A stretch of 7,199 bases of DNA from Muribaculaceae bacterium (GCA_009775375.1 VSPO01000126.1:1-7199), one strand, 5' to 3'. Counted from the first letter of the stretch, positions 1 through 7,199 are shown. Numbers and translations are program-made. The notes: generated by a model from the sequence alone, not told the origin.

Positions 1-16
1 ATAACTGTATCTTACC

Positions 17-1324
17 TTGGTATTATGCAAAAACCGTGCCAACATATGTACATTAATTTTTAGTAGATACTTAATAATAAGACGCAATAAATTGTCATAT
101 TGGTATAATACATTGACACGACGTTTTTTTCGCATTACATCATCCTTGAGTGATAAAATTGCTCTTGCCTTGTCAAAAAATCAAATTGAGTGCCTTCCTG
201 ATTACATTGTATCTAAGCTGAAGTCCGGTGGTTTTATTGTCGATAAAAAATTCGACGAATTGGCTTTTATTCGAGAAAAAAAACGCCAAGCAATATTTGA
301 CAAGAATTATTTCCTTATAATTCTTCCTACATTGAATTGCAATTATCATTGTTGGTATTGTATCCAAGATCATATTGAATCAAAAATGGATGAAAATACA
401 TTAGAGAATATTAAACTCCATATTGATTATATGATAAATGTTGAAAAAATTAAATCTCTTCATCTTGATTGGTTTGGAGGAGAGCCTTTTCTATATTTTA
501 ATGAGATTATAAGCCCAATCAGCCTATACGCACAACAACTATGCATAAAGGCTGGTATCCCATTTTTCAATTCTTCTACTACAAATGGATTTTTCTTGTC
601 AAATGAAGTAATTGATAAATGTAGTTCTTTAGACTTTAAGCATTTTCAAATAACGCTGGATGGGAATAAGAAATTTCACGACAAAGTGAAATTTCAAAAA
701 AATTGTGAATCCACATTTTCGCATGTTCTAATAAATATAAATAAACTTATCTCAAAATCCAAAGATACTGTTGTTTATCTTAGGATTAATTATACTCATA
801 AAAATGTTTCCGAAGGTATTGTAGAGGAGATCAATGTGTACATTGACCCCAATAACAGATCAAAAATTGTGATAACTCCTCGGAAAGTATGGCAAGAGGA
901 TGTAAAGCATGATTTCCATGCAACTCTTATAGGTATTCTTGATAAATTTAAGGAATCTGGGTATAGGGTAGAGTATTGGAATCCTGTAATGGAATTCATA
1001 CCGTGCTATGTTAATAAAAAATATTATAACGCAATTAATTTTAACGGTAATCTTATTAAATGCACAGCATGCAATGATCTATACGACCCAAATGCTAAAG
1101 GCTCAATACAAAGTGATGGCTCTATCGAATGGCATAATGATTTTGAGACAAATTGCATTAAATCCTCTTTTGAGAATGAACGTTGCTTAAATTGCAATAA
1201 ATTGCCTATTTGCATGGGTTTATGTCCAAGGGAACATTTAAATAAGCAGGAATACTGCAAAGAAGATGTACTGGACTATAAATTTGAGGATTCCATTGTC
1301 GACTTTATTGATAGAAATTATTAG
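17..1324 (+). CDS. Radical SAM/SPASM domain protein, putative peptide maturase
   Basis: Seen: about 435 residues. The radical SAM motif CX3CX2C is C108, C112 and C115 (CNYHCWYC) and should bind the [4Fe-4S] cluster that cleaves S-adenosylmethionine. It is followed by GGEP (154-157), TTNG (about 188-191) and QITLDG (about 211-216), all usual core motifs. The C-terminus carries a full SPASM pattern: C330-X13-G-X4-C349, then C390-X2-C393-X5-C399-X3-C403 and C414, normally ligands of auxiliary Fe-S clusters. Residues about 16-80 look like a small strand-rich then helical domain, as in the leader-binding (RRE/PqqD-like) N-termini of peptide maturases; this is inference. Known: such enzymes install crosslinks or other changes on ribosomal peptides, or mature sulfatases. 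The substrate here is unknown. The start is unresolved: the frame opens at CTG 5 after TAA 2-4, the first usable codon is TTG 17, and no in-frame ATG occurs before the catalytic cysteines (first at 386). See the finding at 25-64. It is very AT-rich (15 G/C of 60 at 361-420) and lies 61 bases upstream of an outer-membrane barrel gene. Confidence 0.87.
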   Translation: MVLCKNRANICTLIFSRYLIIRRNKLSYWYNTLTRRFFRITSSLSDKIALALSKNQIECLPDYIVSKLKSGGFIVDKKFDELAFIREKKRQAIFDKNYFLIILPTLNCNYHCWYCIQDHIESKMDENTLENIKLHIDYMINVEKIKSLHLDWFGGEPFLYFNEIISPISLYAQQLCIKAGIPFFNSSTTNGFFLSNEVIDKCSSLDFKHFQITLDGNKKFHDKVKFQKNCESTFSHVLININKLISKSKDTVVYLRINYTHKNVSEGIVEEINVYIDPNNRSKIVITPRKVWQEDVKHDFHATLIGILDKFKESGYRVEYWNPVMEFIPCYVNKKYYNAINFNGNLIKCTACNDLYDPNAKGSIQSDGSIEWHNDFETNCIKSSFENERCLNCNKLPICMGLCPREHLNKQEYCKEDVLDYKFEDSIVDFIDRNY

Positions 1325-1385
1325 GTTAACCGATATTTATTCGATTCATCTGATTATAAATTCTAATCATTTATTCACCAGCTAT

Positions 1386-3530
1386 ATGACTAAACTATTG
1401 ACACAACACAAAAATCCATCCATACCGTCGTCCCCCGGAACCAGATATTGCTTCTTCCTTGCAAACCTGTTCGTCTCTTTTATTCTAAATCCAATAAGCG
1501 CACAGGAAGCCAATGACACTGTTGTCAGAAACCTTCAGGAGGTAACAGTTAAAAGTTCGTCCCAGACTATTTCGGCAAAATCAGCCACCTATTTCCCTTC
1601 CTCGAAAGCAAAGAAGGCCGCCATCAATGCCATCGATCTTCTGCAACGAATGGCCATTAACCAAATTGTCATAAATCCTGTTACCAAGGAAGTCTCTACG
1701 ACTGCAAAGGAGAATGTGGCCATCTTTATCAACAATTCAAAAGCAACACAAGCAGACATCGACGGACTCAAAACCACGGATGTCAAAAAAGTGGAATATC
1801 TCGATTTTCCCACCGACCCACGTTTTATGGGACTACAGCACGTAATCAACATCGTCACCCCAAAATATGAGTATGGAGGGTATACCAAAATATCCGATTC
1901 TCAAGAGGTGATCAGTCGTTTTGAAAACAAGGGAAGCGTTTTCTCAAAATTCATCTATAAGAGAATGACGTTCGATGCCTATATCGGTGCTAATTTCCTG
2001 TCGTCATCCCATTTCGGATCTTCCAACGACTCTCGCTTCGAATTAGCGGACGGGACCGTGACCCGCAACGAACAAATGACATCCGGAAAACAACGGCAAT
2101 TTGACCTTCCTATAACATTTCGGGCCACTTATGACCGCAAGAACATGCAGATTGAAAACACCGTCGGCTTCATGATAAACAACACACGCTGTCAGGAAAC
2201 CGAGGGTCGGCTTACGTTATCGCCAGGAGCATCGGTCTCAGACTATGATTTCAGAACTTCTGCTCCCGCCATAACCCGGTCGCTGTCATGGAGAGGTGGA
2301 TACTACTTCGTCCTGCCAAAGGCTTGGAGCATATATGTCATCCCTTCGTTCGCTTATAGCCACATCAATTCCCACAGCTGCTATTCCACGAACGTGCCGG
2401 ACTCAAAACCCATCGACAACAACGCCAGGGAGGACGCCTACAACGTGGCAGTCAATGCAAATGCGTATAAGACATTCAACAACCGACATTCCCTTTCGAT
2501 GCATCTCGACTACCGACATCTTATCAACAACATTGATTATTACGGTTCGTCGCCAAGCCATTCCGACAATTCAGGGACGACTTTCACCGCATCTGCCAAC
2601 TACTCATACAACAAAAATAACAAACTGGTGGTGAACCTCAACGCCGGTGCCGGAGGAAGCATTTCCAAGGTCAATGGAATCAAACAATCCTCTTATTTCC
2701 CATTCTCGACCATCTATCTTTCATTCGCTCCCACTACGAAAAGTCAATTCCAGTTGACCGCCAACTGCGCCTCAAATGCAGTGAACAGTTTTATGCGTTC
2801 CACGAACGTGCTGCAGATAAACGAACTATTATTCCGCACAGGAAATCCCAAACTCAAAAACTATCAAAGCCTGCTAGTCAATGGAAGTTATACTTATTTC
2901 CCGTGCAACGAATTGACACTCCAAGCCTTCGTGAGATACTTCGGTTGCTATGACAGGCTCGTTAACAACTATTCCCCGTTCGACGATGGAAAATACGTCG
3001 TTGAATCAACCATCAACAGCGGAGACTTCAACAGACTAAACGCAGGAATCAACCTGACGGGAAGACTCTTCTCCAATAAGCTCGTGATACAGGCATCCCC
3101 GGGATTCTCAAGATCTGTCTCTTCGGGCTATTATGACATGGCCAGAAATAATTTTAGCTGGAGTATTAACGCCCAATATTATTTCGGAGACTTCAACCTG
3201 ACGGCATACTATCAATCCCGCGAATATTATATGGGTCTGATTACTGGCGACAATACCTGGAATTCATCTTACTACACGCTACAAATCGGTTGGGCAAGGG
3301 AGGCCTGGAACGTTTCCTTCTCCGCTAAGAACTTCCTCAGATCTGATTACAACTCGCAATGGTCAGATCTTTCCTCCCCATTCTATACCAAGCATACCTC
3401 ATTCTATCTCCCATCTTATCATTCGGCATTGAATCTCACTGCCACGTATACTTTCGGATATGGCAAAAAGATCAGGCGCGGAAATGAAGTCAACGCGCAA
3501 TGGGGTGCGGAATCCGCAATCATGAAATAG
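1386..3530 (+). CDS. Outer-membrane beta-barrel protein, TonB-receptor-like
   Basis: Seen: 714 residues from ATG 1386. This start is chosen because it gives a signal peptide: basic n-region, hydrophobic stretch at about 21-37 (YCFFLANLFVSFILNPI), likely cleavage after ISA at residue 39. The open frame reaches back to ATG 1266, but that would overlap the radical SAM gene and bury the signal. After cleavage come DTVV (44-47, faintly TonB-box-like) and LQEVTV (50-55), then a plug-like region at about 80-160 with DLLQRM, VAIFINN and a final HVINIVTPK. This resembles the plug of the OMP_b-brl_3 / TonB-dependent receptor group. Residues about 165-714 are alternating aromatic and polar strands typical of a large barrel, ending in TATYTFGYGKKIRRGNE as in other Bacteroidetes barrels. 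No carboxypeptidase-regulatory-like domain precedes the plug, unlike SusC proteins. It should sit in the outer membrane and move or bind a substrate; which one is unknown. The upstream radical SAM gene suggests a peptide. Base composition is intermediate between the radical SAM gene and pheT. Confidence 0.87.
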   Translation: MTKLLTQHKNPSIPSSPGTRYCFFLANLFVSFILNPISAQEANDTVVRNLQEVTVKSSSQTISAKSATYFPSSKAKKAAINAIDLLQRMAINQIVINPVTKEVSTTAKENVAIFINNSKATQADIDGLKTTDVKKVEYLDFPTDPRFMGLQHVINIVTPKYEYGGYTKISDSQEVISRFENKGSVFSKFIYKRMTFDAYIGANFLSSSHFGSSNDSRFELADGTVTRNEQMTSGKQRQFDLPITFRATYDRKNMQIENTVGFMINNTRCQETEGRLTLSPGASVSDYDFRTSAPAITRSLSWRGGYYFVLPKAWSIYVIPSFAYSHINSHSCYSTNVPDSKPIDNNAREDAYNVAVNANAYKTFNNRHSLSMHLDYRHLINNIDYYGSSPSHSDNSGTTFTASANYSYNKNNKLVVNLNAGAGGSISKVNGIKQSSYFPFSTIYLSFAPTTKSQFQLTANCASNAVNSFMRSTNVLQINELLFRTGNPKLKNYQSLLVNGSYTYFPCNELTLQAFVRYFGCYDRLVNNYSPFDDGKYVVESTINSGDFNRLNAGINLTGRLFSNKLVIQASPGFSRSVSSGYYDMARNNFSWSINAQYYFGDFNLTAYYQSREYYMGLITGDNTWNSSYYTLQIGWAREAWNVSFSAKNFLRSDYNSQWSDLSSPFYTKHTSFYLPSYHSALNLTATYTFGYGKKIRRGNEVNAQWGAESAIMK

Positions 3531-3566
3531 CCGAAATCATCCCGCCGACATGTGAAGCTAATGGCA

Positions 3567-3612
3567 GAACTGCCCTCTGGCGCTAACAGATGTTCGCGCC
3601 GGAGGGCAGTTC
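3567..3612 (+). terminator. Strong hairpin, probable transcript end of the barrel gene
   Basis: The arms 3567-3583 (gaactgccctctggcgc) and 3596-3612 pair over 17 positions with only one G-U wobble (T3578 with G3601) around a 12-base loop (3584-3595). It begins 36 bases after the stop codon of the outer-membrane barrel gene. No T-tract follows on either strand, so it is not a canonical intrinsic terminator. It may still end or protect the 3' end of the upstream mRNA and separate it from the pheT promoter. Confidence 0.55.
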
Positions 3613-3640
3613 CGTGCGCGACAAGCATTGCCGCGACTCC

Positions 3641-3704
3641 TGACTAACGCCCCGAACTAACGACTAATGGCCTCCGAACTAATGACCAATAACTAATGAC
3701 CAAA
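3641..3704. repeat. Degenerate short repeats of an aactaatgacc-type unit
   Basis: Five related units are visible: gactaacg (3642-3649), gaactaacg (3654-3662), gactaatgg (3662-3670), gaactaatgacc (3676-3687) and aactaatgacc (3691-3701). The last two share the 13-mer aactaatgaccaa and are 14 bases apart. The patch lies between the hairpin and the pheT promoter. No function can be read from it; it could be slipped-strand duplication or a set of protein-binding sites. Confidence 0.6.
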
Positions 3705-3731
3705 GACTTGCTCCAGTTTGACGATTGTAAA

Positions 3732-3763
3732 TTTGTAGGATTAAGCGTTTTTTGTTACTTTTG
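3732..3763 (+). promoter_or_regulatory. Bacteroidetes-type promoter for pheT
   Basis: A -33 element TTTG (3732-3735) is separated by 20 bases from a -7 element TACTTTTG (3756-3763), a perfect match to the TAnnTTTG consensus used by the primary sigma factor of Bacteroidetes. Transcription would begin at about 3769-3771, giving a leader of roughly 43-45 bases before the pheT ATG. That is too short for a T-box or an attenuator, so regulation by phenylalanine at this level is not evident. Confidence 0.8.
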
Positions 3764-3813
3764 CAGCTCAGAACGCGATCTCTCCGTTTTACAACAGACA
3801 GTATCATTAAAAT

Positions 3814-6303
3814 ATGAATATATCCTACAAGTGGCTTAAACGCTACATCGATTTTTCTCTCGCCCCGAAGGAGCTCACGGCAGCCCTGACTTCCCTCGGT
3901 CTGGAATGCGACCAAGTGGAGGAGGTGGAGAGCATCAAAGGAGGCCTGAAAGGCCTTGTGATAGGCAAGGTGCTCACGTGTGAGCCTCATCCTAATTCCG
4001 ACCATCTTCATATCACGACCGTTGACCTCGGCCATGGCGAACCGCAGACAATCGTCTGCGGAGCTCCCAACGTTGCCGCAGGGCAGACCGTCGTGGTCGC
4101 CACGCTCGGCACCATCCTCTACGACGGCGACAAGGAATTTCAGATAAAGAAATCAAAGATCCGCGGAGTGGAATCCAACGGCATGATCTGCGCCGAAGAC
4201 GAAATTGGTCTCGGCGACAGCCACGACGGAATAATGGTGCTCCCCGACAGCGTAGCTGCAGGCACCCCGGCCGCAAGCTATTTCAACGTAGAAAGCGACT
4301 ACTGTCTGGAAGTGGAGCTGACCCCCAACCGTGTCGACGCCGCAAGCCACTATGGAGTGGCCCGCGACCTCAAGGCCCTCTTCCAATGCCAGACGGCGCT
4401 CGGCGAGACTCCCCGTGGAGTCGCTGAAATTTCAATGCCCGACGTCTCCTCCTTCGCCCCCGACCGCAATGACGGGGCAGTGGAGATCTCCGTTGACGAC
4501 GCGCAGGGTTGCCCCCGATATTCAGGCGTCACAATCCGCAACGTCGAGGTGAAGGAATCTCCCGAATGGCTTCGCAACCTCCTTCTCGCCATCGGACAGC
4601 GTCCAATCAACAATATCGTCGACATCACCAATTTCATTCTCAACGGCATAGGCCAACCCCTCCATTGCTTCGACCTCGCAAAGGTAAGCGGCGGGAAAAT
4701 CGTGGTCCGCACATGCACGGAAGGGACGAAGTTCACGACGCTCGACGGAGTGGAGCGCACTCTTTCCGACAAAGACGTGATGATCTGCGACGCAGAAAAA
4801 CCGATGTGCATCGCCGGAGTATTCGGCGGCCTCGAATCGGGAGTGACGGAATCCACGAAAGACGTATTCATCGAAAGCGCTTACTTCAACCCGACGCGCA
4901 TTCGCCGCACGGCTCGCCGACACGGGCTCAGCACCGACGCCTCCTTCCGCTACGAGAGAGGCACCGATCCCAACGTGACGACCTACGCCGCCCGCCTTGC
5001 AGCCGTCCTGATAAAGGAGCTTGCCGGCGGAGAGATATGCGGCGACGTGGCCGACATCTATCCCGAGCCTATCAATCCTGCCGAATTCGACTTCTCCTTG
5101 TCGTATTGCAACGACCTTATAGGCAAGAATCTTCCCAAGGAGCTTGTAATGTCGATTCTCGAAGCCCTTGAAATCTCAGCGGTCGCGAGTGATACTGACA
5201 GCGACGTGCTGCGTCTGAAAGTCCCGACCTACCGCGTCGACGTGACCCGTCCCTGCGACGTTGTCGAGGAGATTCTTCGTGTCTATGGCTACAACAACGT
5301 GGAATTCGGCACGGAGATGCATGCCAACCTTTCCCAGCGTGGCTCCACCGACCTCAGCTACGACCTCCAGCAGCTCGTCAGCAACCGCCTGACAGGCGAA
5401 GGATTCATGGAGATTCTCAACAATTCCCTCTCCGCAGCATCATATTACGAAAATTCCAACCAGCTGCCTCTGGAGCGATGCGTGAAGGTCATGAATCCCC
5501 TCAGCGGCGACCTTTCCGTGATGCGCCAGACCCTTCTTTTCGGTGGCCTGGAGAGCATCTCCCACAATATCAACCGCAAGGCCGAGAATCTCCGCTTCTA
5601 TGAGTTTGGCAACGTCTATCAGCGCGATCCCGAAAAGGAGAGCACCGTGGAGAAACCGCTTGCCCCCTACAGCGAGAACATGCAGCTCGGCCTCTGGATG
5701 ACGGGAGATTTCATCCCCCCCTCATGGAACGCCAAGGCCGCCGAGGCCTCCGCATTCGACATGAAGGGCGTCGTGGAAAACATCTTCCGCGTGCTCGGTC
5801 TGCCGCAGGCTTCCGTCGTGGCTTCCCAGGATAGCGACGAGTTCTTCGCCGCCCGTCTCGCAATCTCCACCCGTCAGGGGCGCCGGATTGCCGAGTTGGG
5901 CATCCTTCGCCACGACCTCCTGAAGCGGTTCGACATAGAGCGCGACGTGGTCTACGCCTCTATTGACTGGACGGCACTCTTCAAGCTCGTGGAGAAACAC
6001 CAGGTGACGTATGCACCGCTCCCAAAGACGCAGCCCGTGCGTCGCGACCTCGCCCTGCTCGTCGACAGCGGCGTGGCTTTCGCGCAAATCGCCGAGACCG
6101 TCCGCAAATGCGAGCGCAAACTTCTGAAAGGGGTGACGCTCTTCGACGTCTACGAAGGGAAGAACCTCCCCGCCGGGAAAAAGAGCTACGGCATTGCAAT
6201 CACCCTTCAGGACGACGAGAAGACCCTCAACGACCATCAGATCGACGCAGTGATGCAGAAAATCATCAAGTCTATCGAAAAAGATGGCGCCCAACTCCGA
6301 TAA
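3814..6303 (+). CDS. pheT: Phenylalanine--tRNA ligase beta subunit
   Basis: This is the large subunit of the cytoplasmic (alpha-beta)2 enzyme that charges tRNA-Phe with phenylalanine using ATP. The alpha subunit (pheS) carries the aminoacylation site and is not in this window. The protein has 829 residues, normal for Bacteroidetes and slightly longer than in E. coli. Domains in order: N-terminal MNISYKWLKRYIDF; an EMAP/OB-fold tRNA-binding domain at about 42-155 (GKVLTCEPHPNSDHLHITTVD); the B3/B4 editing domain at about 215-400 (GQRPINNIVDITNFI, FDLAK, GLSTDASFRYERGTDP), which hydrolyses mischarged Tyr-tRNA-Phe; B5 at about 420-495 with its acidic signature (RVDVTRPCDVVEEILRVYGY); the catalytic-like B6/B7 core at about 510-720; and a C-terminal anticodon-binding FDX-ACB fold at about 735-829 (PVRRDLALLV, LFDVYEG, KSYGIAITLQ). 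All parts are intact. The ATG at 3814 follows an A-rich leader without a clear Shine-Dalgarno sequence. It is followed at 38 bases by a YebC-family gene with no terminator between. Confidence 0.98.
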   Translation: MNISYKWLKRYIDFSLAPKELTAALTSLGLECDQVEEVESIKGGLKGLVIGKVLTCEPHPNSDHLHITTVDLGHGEPQTIVCGAPNVAAGQTVVVATLGTILYDGDKEFQIKKSKIRGVESNGMICAEDEIGLGDSHDGIMVLPDSVAAGTPAASYFNVESDYCLEVELTPNRVDAASHYGVARDLKALFQCQTALGETPRGVAEISMPDVSSFAPDRNDGAVEISVDDAQGCPRYSGVTIRNVEVKESPEWLRNLLLAIGQRPINNIVDITNFILNGIGQPLHCFDLAKVSGGKIVVRTCTEGTKFTTLDGVERTLSDKDVMICDAEKPMCIAGVFGGLESGVTESTKDVFIESAYFNPTRIRRTARRHGLSTDASFRYERGTDPNVTTYAARLAAVLIKELAGGEICGDVADIYPEPINPAEFDFSLSYCNDLIGKNLPKELVMSILEALEISAVASDTDSDVLRLKVPTYRVDVTRPCDVVEEILRVYGYNNVEFGTEMHANLSQRGSTDLSYDLQQLVSNRLTGEGFMEILNNSLSAASYYENSNQLPLERCVKVMNPLSGDLSVMRQTLLFGGLESISHNINRKAENLRFYEFGNVYQRDPEKESTVEKPLAPYSENMQLGLWMTGDFIPPSWNAKAAEASAFDMKGVVENIFRVLGLPQASVVASQDSDEFFAARLAISTRQGRRIAELGILRHDLLKRFDIERDVVYASIDWTALFKLVEKHQVTYAPLPKTQPVRRDLALLVDSGVAFAQIAETVRKCERKLLKGVTLFDVYEGKNLPAGKKSYGIAITLQDDEKTLNDHQIDAVMQKIIKSIEKDGAQLR

Positions 6304-6321
6304 TTCTTAGAAAACAAAAAT

Positions 6322-6327
6322 AAAGGA
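6322..6327 (+). promoter_or_regulatory. Possible ribosome binding site of the YebC-family gene
   Basis: AAAGGA lies 14 bases before the ATG at 6342, longer than the usual Shine-Dalgarno spacing. The surrounding leader (6304-6341) is A-rich, as is common in Bacteroidetes. It supports the chosen start and independent translation within a pheT operon, but the long spacing makes its use uncertain. Confidence 0.4.
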
Positions 6328-6341
6328 AACAACTTCATAAT

Positions 6342-7061
6342 ATGGGAAGAGCATTTGAATACCGCAAAGCAAGAAAATTGAAACGCTGGGGCAACATGAG
6401 CCGCACATTCACCCGCATCGGCAAGGAAATCACGATTGCCGTGAAGGCGGGAGGCCCCGACCCCGACATGAATCCCCGTCTGCGCGTGCTGATGCAGAAC
6501 GCAAAGGCCGCCAACATGCCGAAAGACACCGTGGAACGCGCCATCAAGAAGGCTACCGACAAAGACGCAGGCGACTACAAGGAGATCGTATATGAAGGAT
6601 ACGGCCCCCACGGAATCGCTATCGTAGTGGAAACCGCCACCGACAACAACCAGCGCACCGTGGCCAACGTCAGAAGCTATTTCAACAAGCACGGCGGCTC
6701 GCTCGGCACCCAGGGTTCGCTCTCATTCCTTTTCGACCACAAGAGCGTTTTCCACGTGAAGCCCAATGCCGAGACTTCGCAGGAGGATTTCGAACTCGGA
6801 CTGATGGACTTCGAGGCTGAGCTTGAGGCCGAAGACGAGGAATGGATGATCTACGGGGCTTTCGACCAGTTTGCCAACATCCAGAAATATCTTGAGGAGA
6901 ACGGCGTGGAGATTCTCTCTGCCGAGTTCGAGCGTATCCCCAACGACTACAAGGAGGTGACGGCTGAGCAGCGCGAGGCCATCGAGAAGCTCCTTGAGAA
7001 ATTCGAGGACGACGAAGACGTGCAGAACGTATTCCACAACATGAAAGAGGAGGAGGAATAA
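6342..7061 (+). CDS. yebC: YebC/TACO1 family protein (translation factor or transcriptional regulator)
   Basis: The 239-residue product is full length for the family. The N-terminus MGRAFEYRKARKLKRWGNMS is the variant start found in part of the family in place of MAGHSKWANIKHRK. It is followed by the conserved helical domain with GGPDPDMNPRLR (37-48) and NAKAANMPKDTVERAIKKA (53-71). Domain 2 shows YEGYGPHGIAIVVE (84-97), TDNNQRTVANVR (100-111) and the glycine-rich GGSLGTQGSLSFLF (118-131). The C-terminal part is acidic and ends FEDDEDVQNVFHNMKEEEE. Known: members were first annotated as DNA-binding regulators (PmpR in Pseudomonas), while mitochondrial TACO1 and several bacterial YebC proteins act in translation, easing ribosome stalls at proline-rich stretches. 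The position directly behind pheT favours a translation role here; that is inference. It probably shares the pheT promoter, since 6304-6341 contains neither a hairpin nor a promoter match. Confidence 0.96.
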   Translation: MGRAFEYRKARKLKRWGNMSRTFTRIGKEITIAVKAGGPDPDMNPRLRVLMQNAKAANMPKDTVERAIKKATDKDAGDYKEIVYEGYGPHGIAIVVETATDNNQRTVANVRSYFNKHGGSLGTQGSLSFLFDHKSVFHVKPNAETSQEDFELGLMDFEAELEAEDEEWMIYGAFDQFANIQKYLEENGVEILSAEFERIPNDYKEVTAEQREAIEKLLEKFEDDEDVQNVFHNMKEEEE

Positions 7062-7114
7062 TTGCCCCGGGCAAATATTTCCACCTGACAACAATCCTAC
7101 CACCAAAGAGAAGC

Positions 7115-7167
<53 letters not shown>

Positions 7168-7199
7168 GGCGTGGGAGTACCAACAAAAACAAAAGCCCA

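Noticed and set aside
13..20. TACCTTGG, one mismatch from the TAnnTTTG promoter element, upstream of ATG 25 and 46.
   Set aside because: The -33 partner would lie outside the window and the match is imperfect, so it is not listed as a promoter.
1351..1369. Small inverted repeat tgatta/taatca between the radical SAM and barrel genes.
   Set aside because: The stem has only six mostly A-T pairs with a 7-base loop; too weak to call a terminator, so the two genes are treated as co-transcribed.
1266..1385. N-terminal extension of the barrel protein from ATG 1266.
   Set aside because: It overlaps the radical SAM gene by 59 bases and would place about 40 extra residues before the signal peptide; ATG 1386 fits an exported protein.
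2386..2817. The 14-mer ttccacgaacgtgc occurs twice within the barrel gene.
   Set aside because: Both copies encode S-T-N-V in strand or loop regions of a repetitive barrel; likely chance with shared codon use.
4350..4923. Long open frames on the opposite strand and in other frames inside pheT (also elsewhere in pheT and the YebC gene).
   Set aside because: These are expected shadows of GC-rich coding sequence; the proteins are low-complexity, Arg/Ser-rich or family-less, while the + strand frame encodes a complete known enzyme.
7062..7074. ttgccc/gggcaa inverted repeat directly after the YebC stop codon.
   Set aside because: A one-base spacer leaves no proper loop and no T-tract follows, so it is not called a terminator.

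Overview
The window reads as a chromosomal contig from a member of the Bacteroidales. The support is a textbook Bacteroidetes promoter (TTTG, 20-nt spacer, TACTTTTG) ahead of pheT, start codons with little or no Shine-Dalgarno sequence, a Bacteroidetes-type outer-membrane beta-barrel protein, and the 'MGRAFEYRKARKLKRWGNMS' form of YebC. The GC-rich housekeeping genes would fit a family such as Muribaculaceae, but the sequence alone does not settle the family. All four genes are on the + strand.

Left part (1-3530), accessory. A very AT-rich gene encodes a radical SAM enzyme with a complete C-terminal SPASM domain, the architecture of peptide maturases and anaerobic sulfatase-maturase-like enzymes. 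After 61 bases it is followed by a 714-residue outer-membrane beta-barrel protein with a signal peptide and a TonB-receptor-like plug. The pair is probably co-transcribed and may belong to a peptide-modification and envelope-transport system. No substrate peptide is visible; it could lie upstream, beyond the window edge. The radical SAM gene has no in-frame ATG before its catalytic cysteines. An out-of-frame ATG at 46 would join the conserved reading frame if one T of a five-T run were absent or skipped.

Middle (3531-3813). This gene-free stretch holds a strong 17-bp-stem hairpin, probably the end of the accessory transcript, then a patch of degenerate short repeats, then the pheT promoter.

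Right part (3814-7061), housekeeping. pheT (phenylalanyl-tRNA synthetase beta subunit, 829 aa) is followed after 38 bases by a YebC/TACO1-family gene (239 aa). They look like one operon with a translation theme. The last 138 bases have no gene and contain a 29-base G run folding back on a C-rich stretch, which looks more like an assembly or sequencing artefact than biology.
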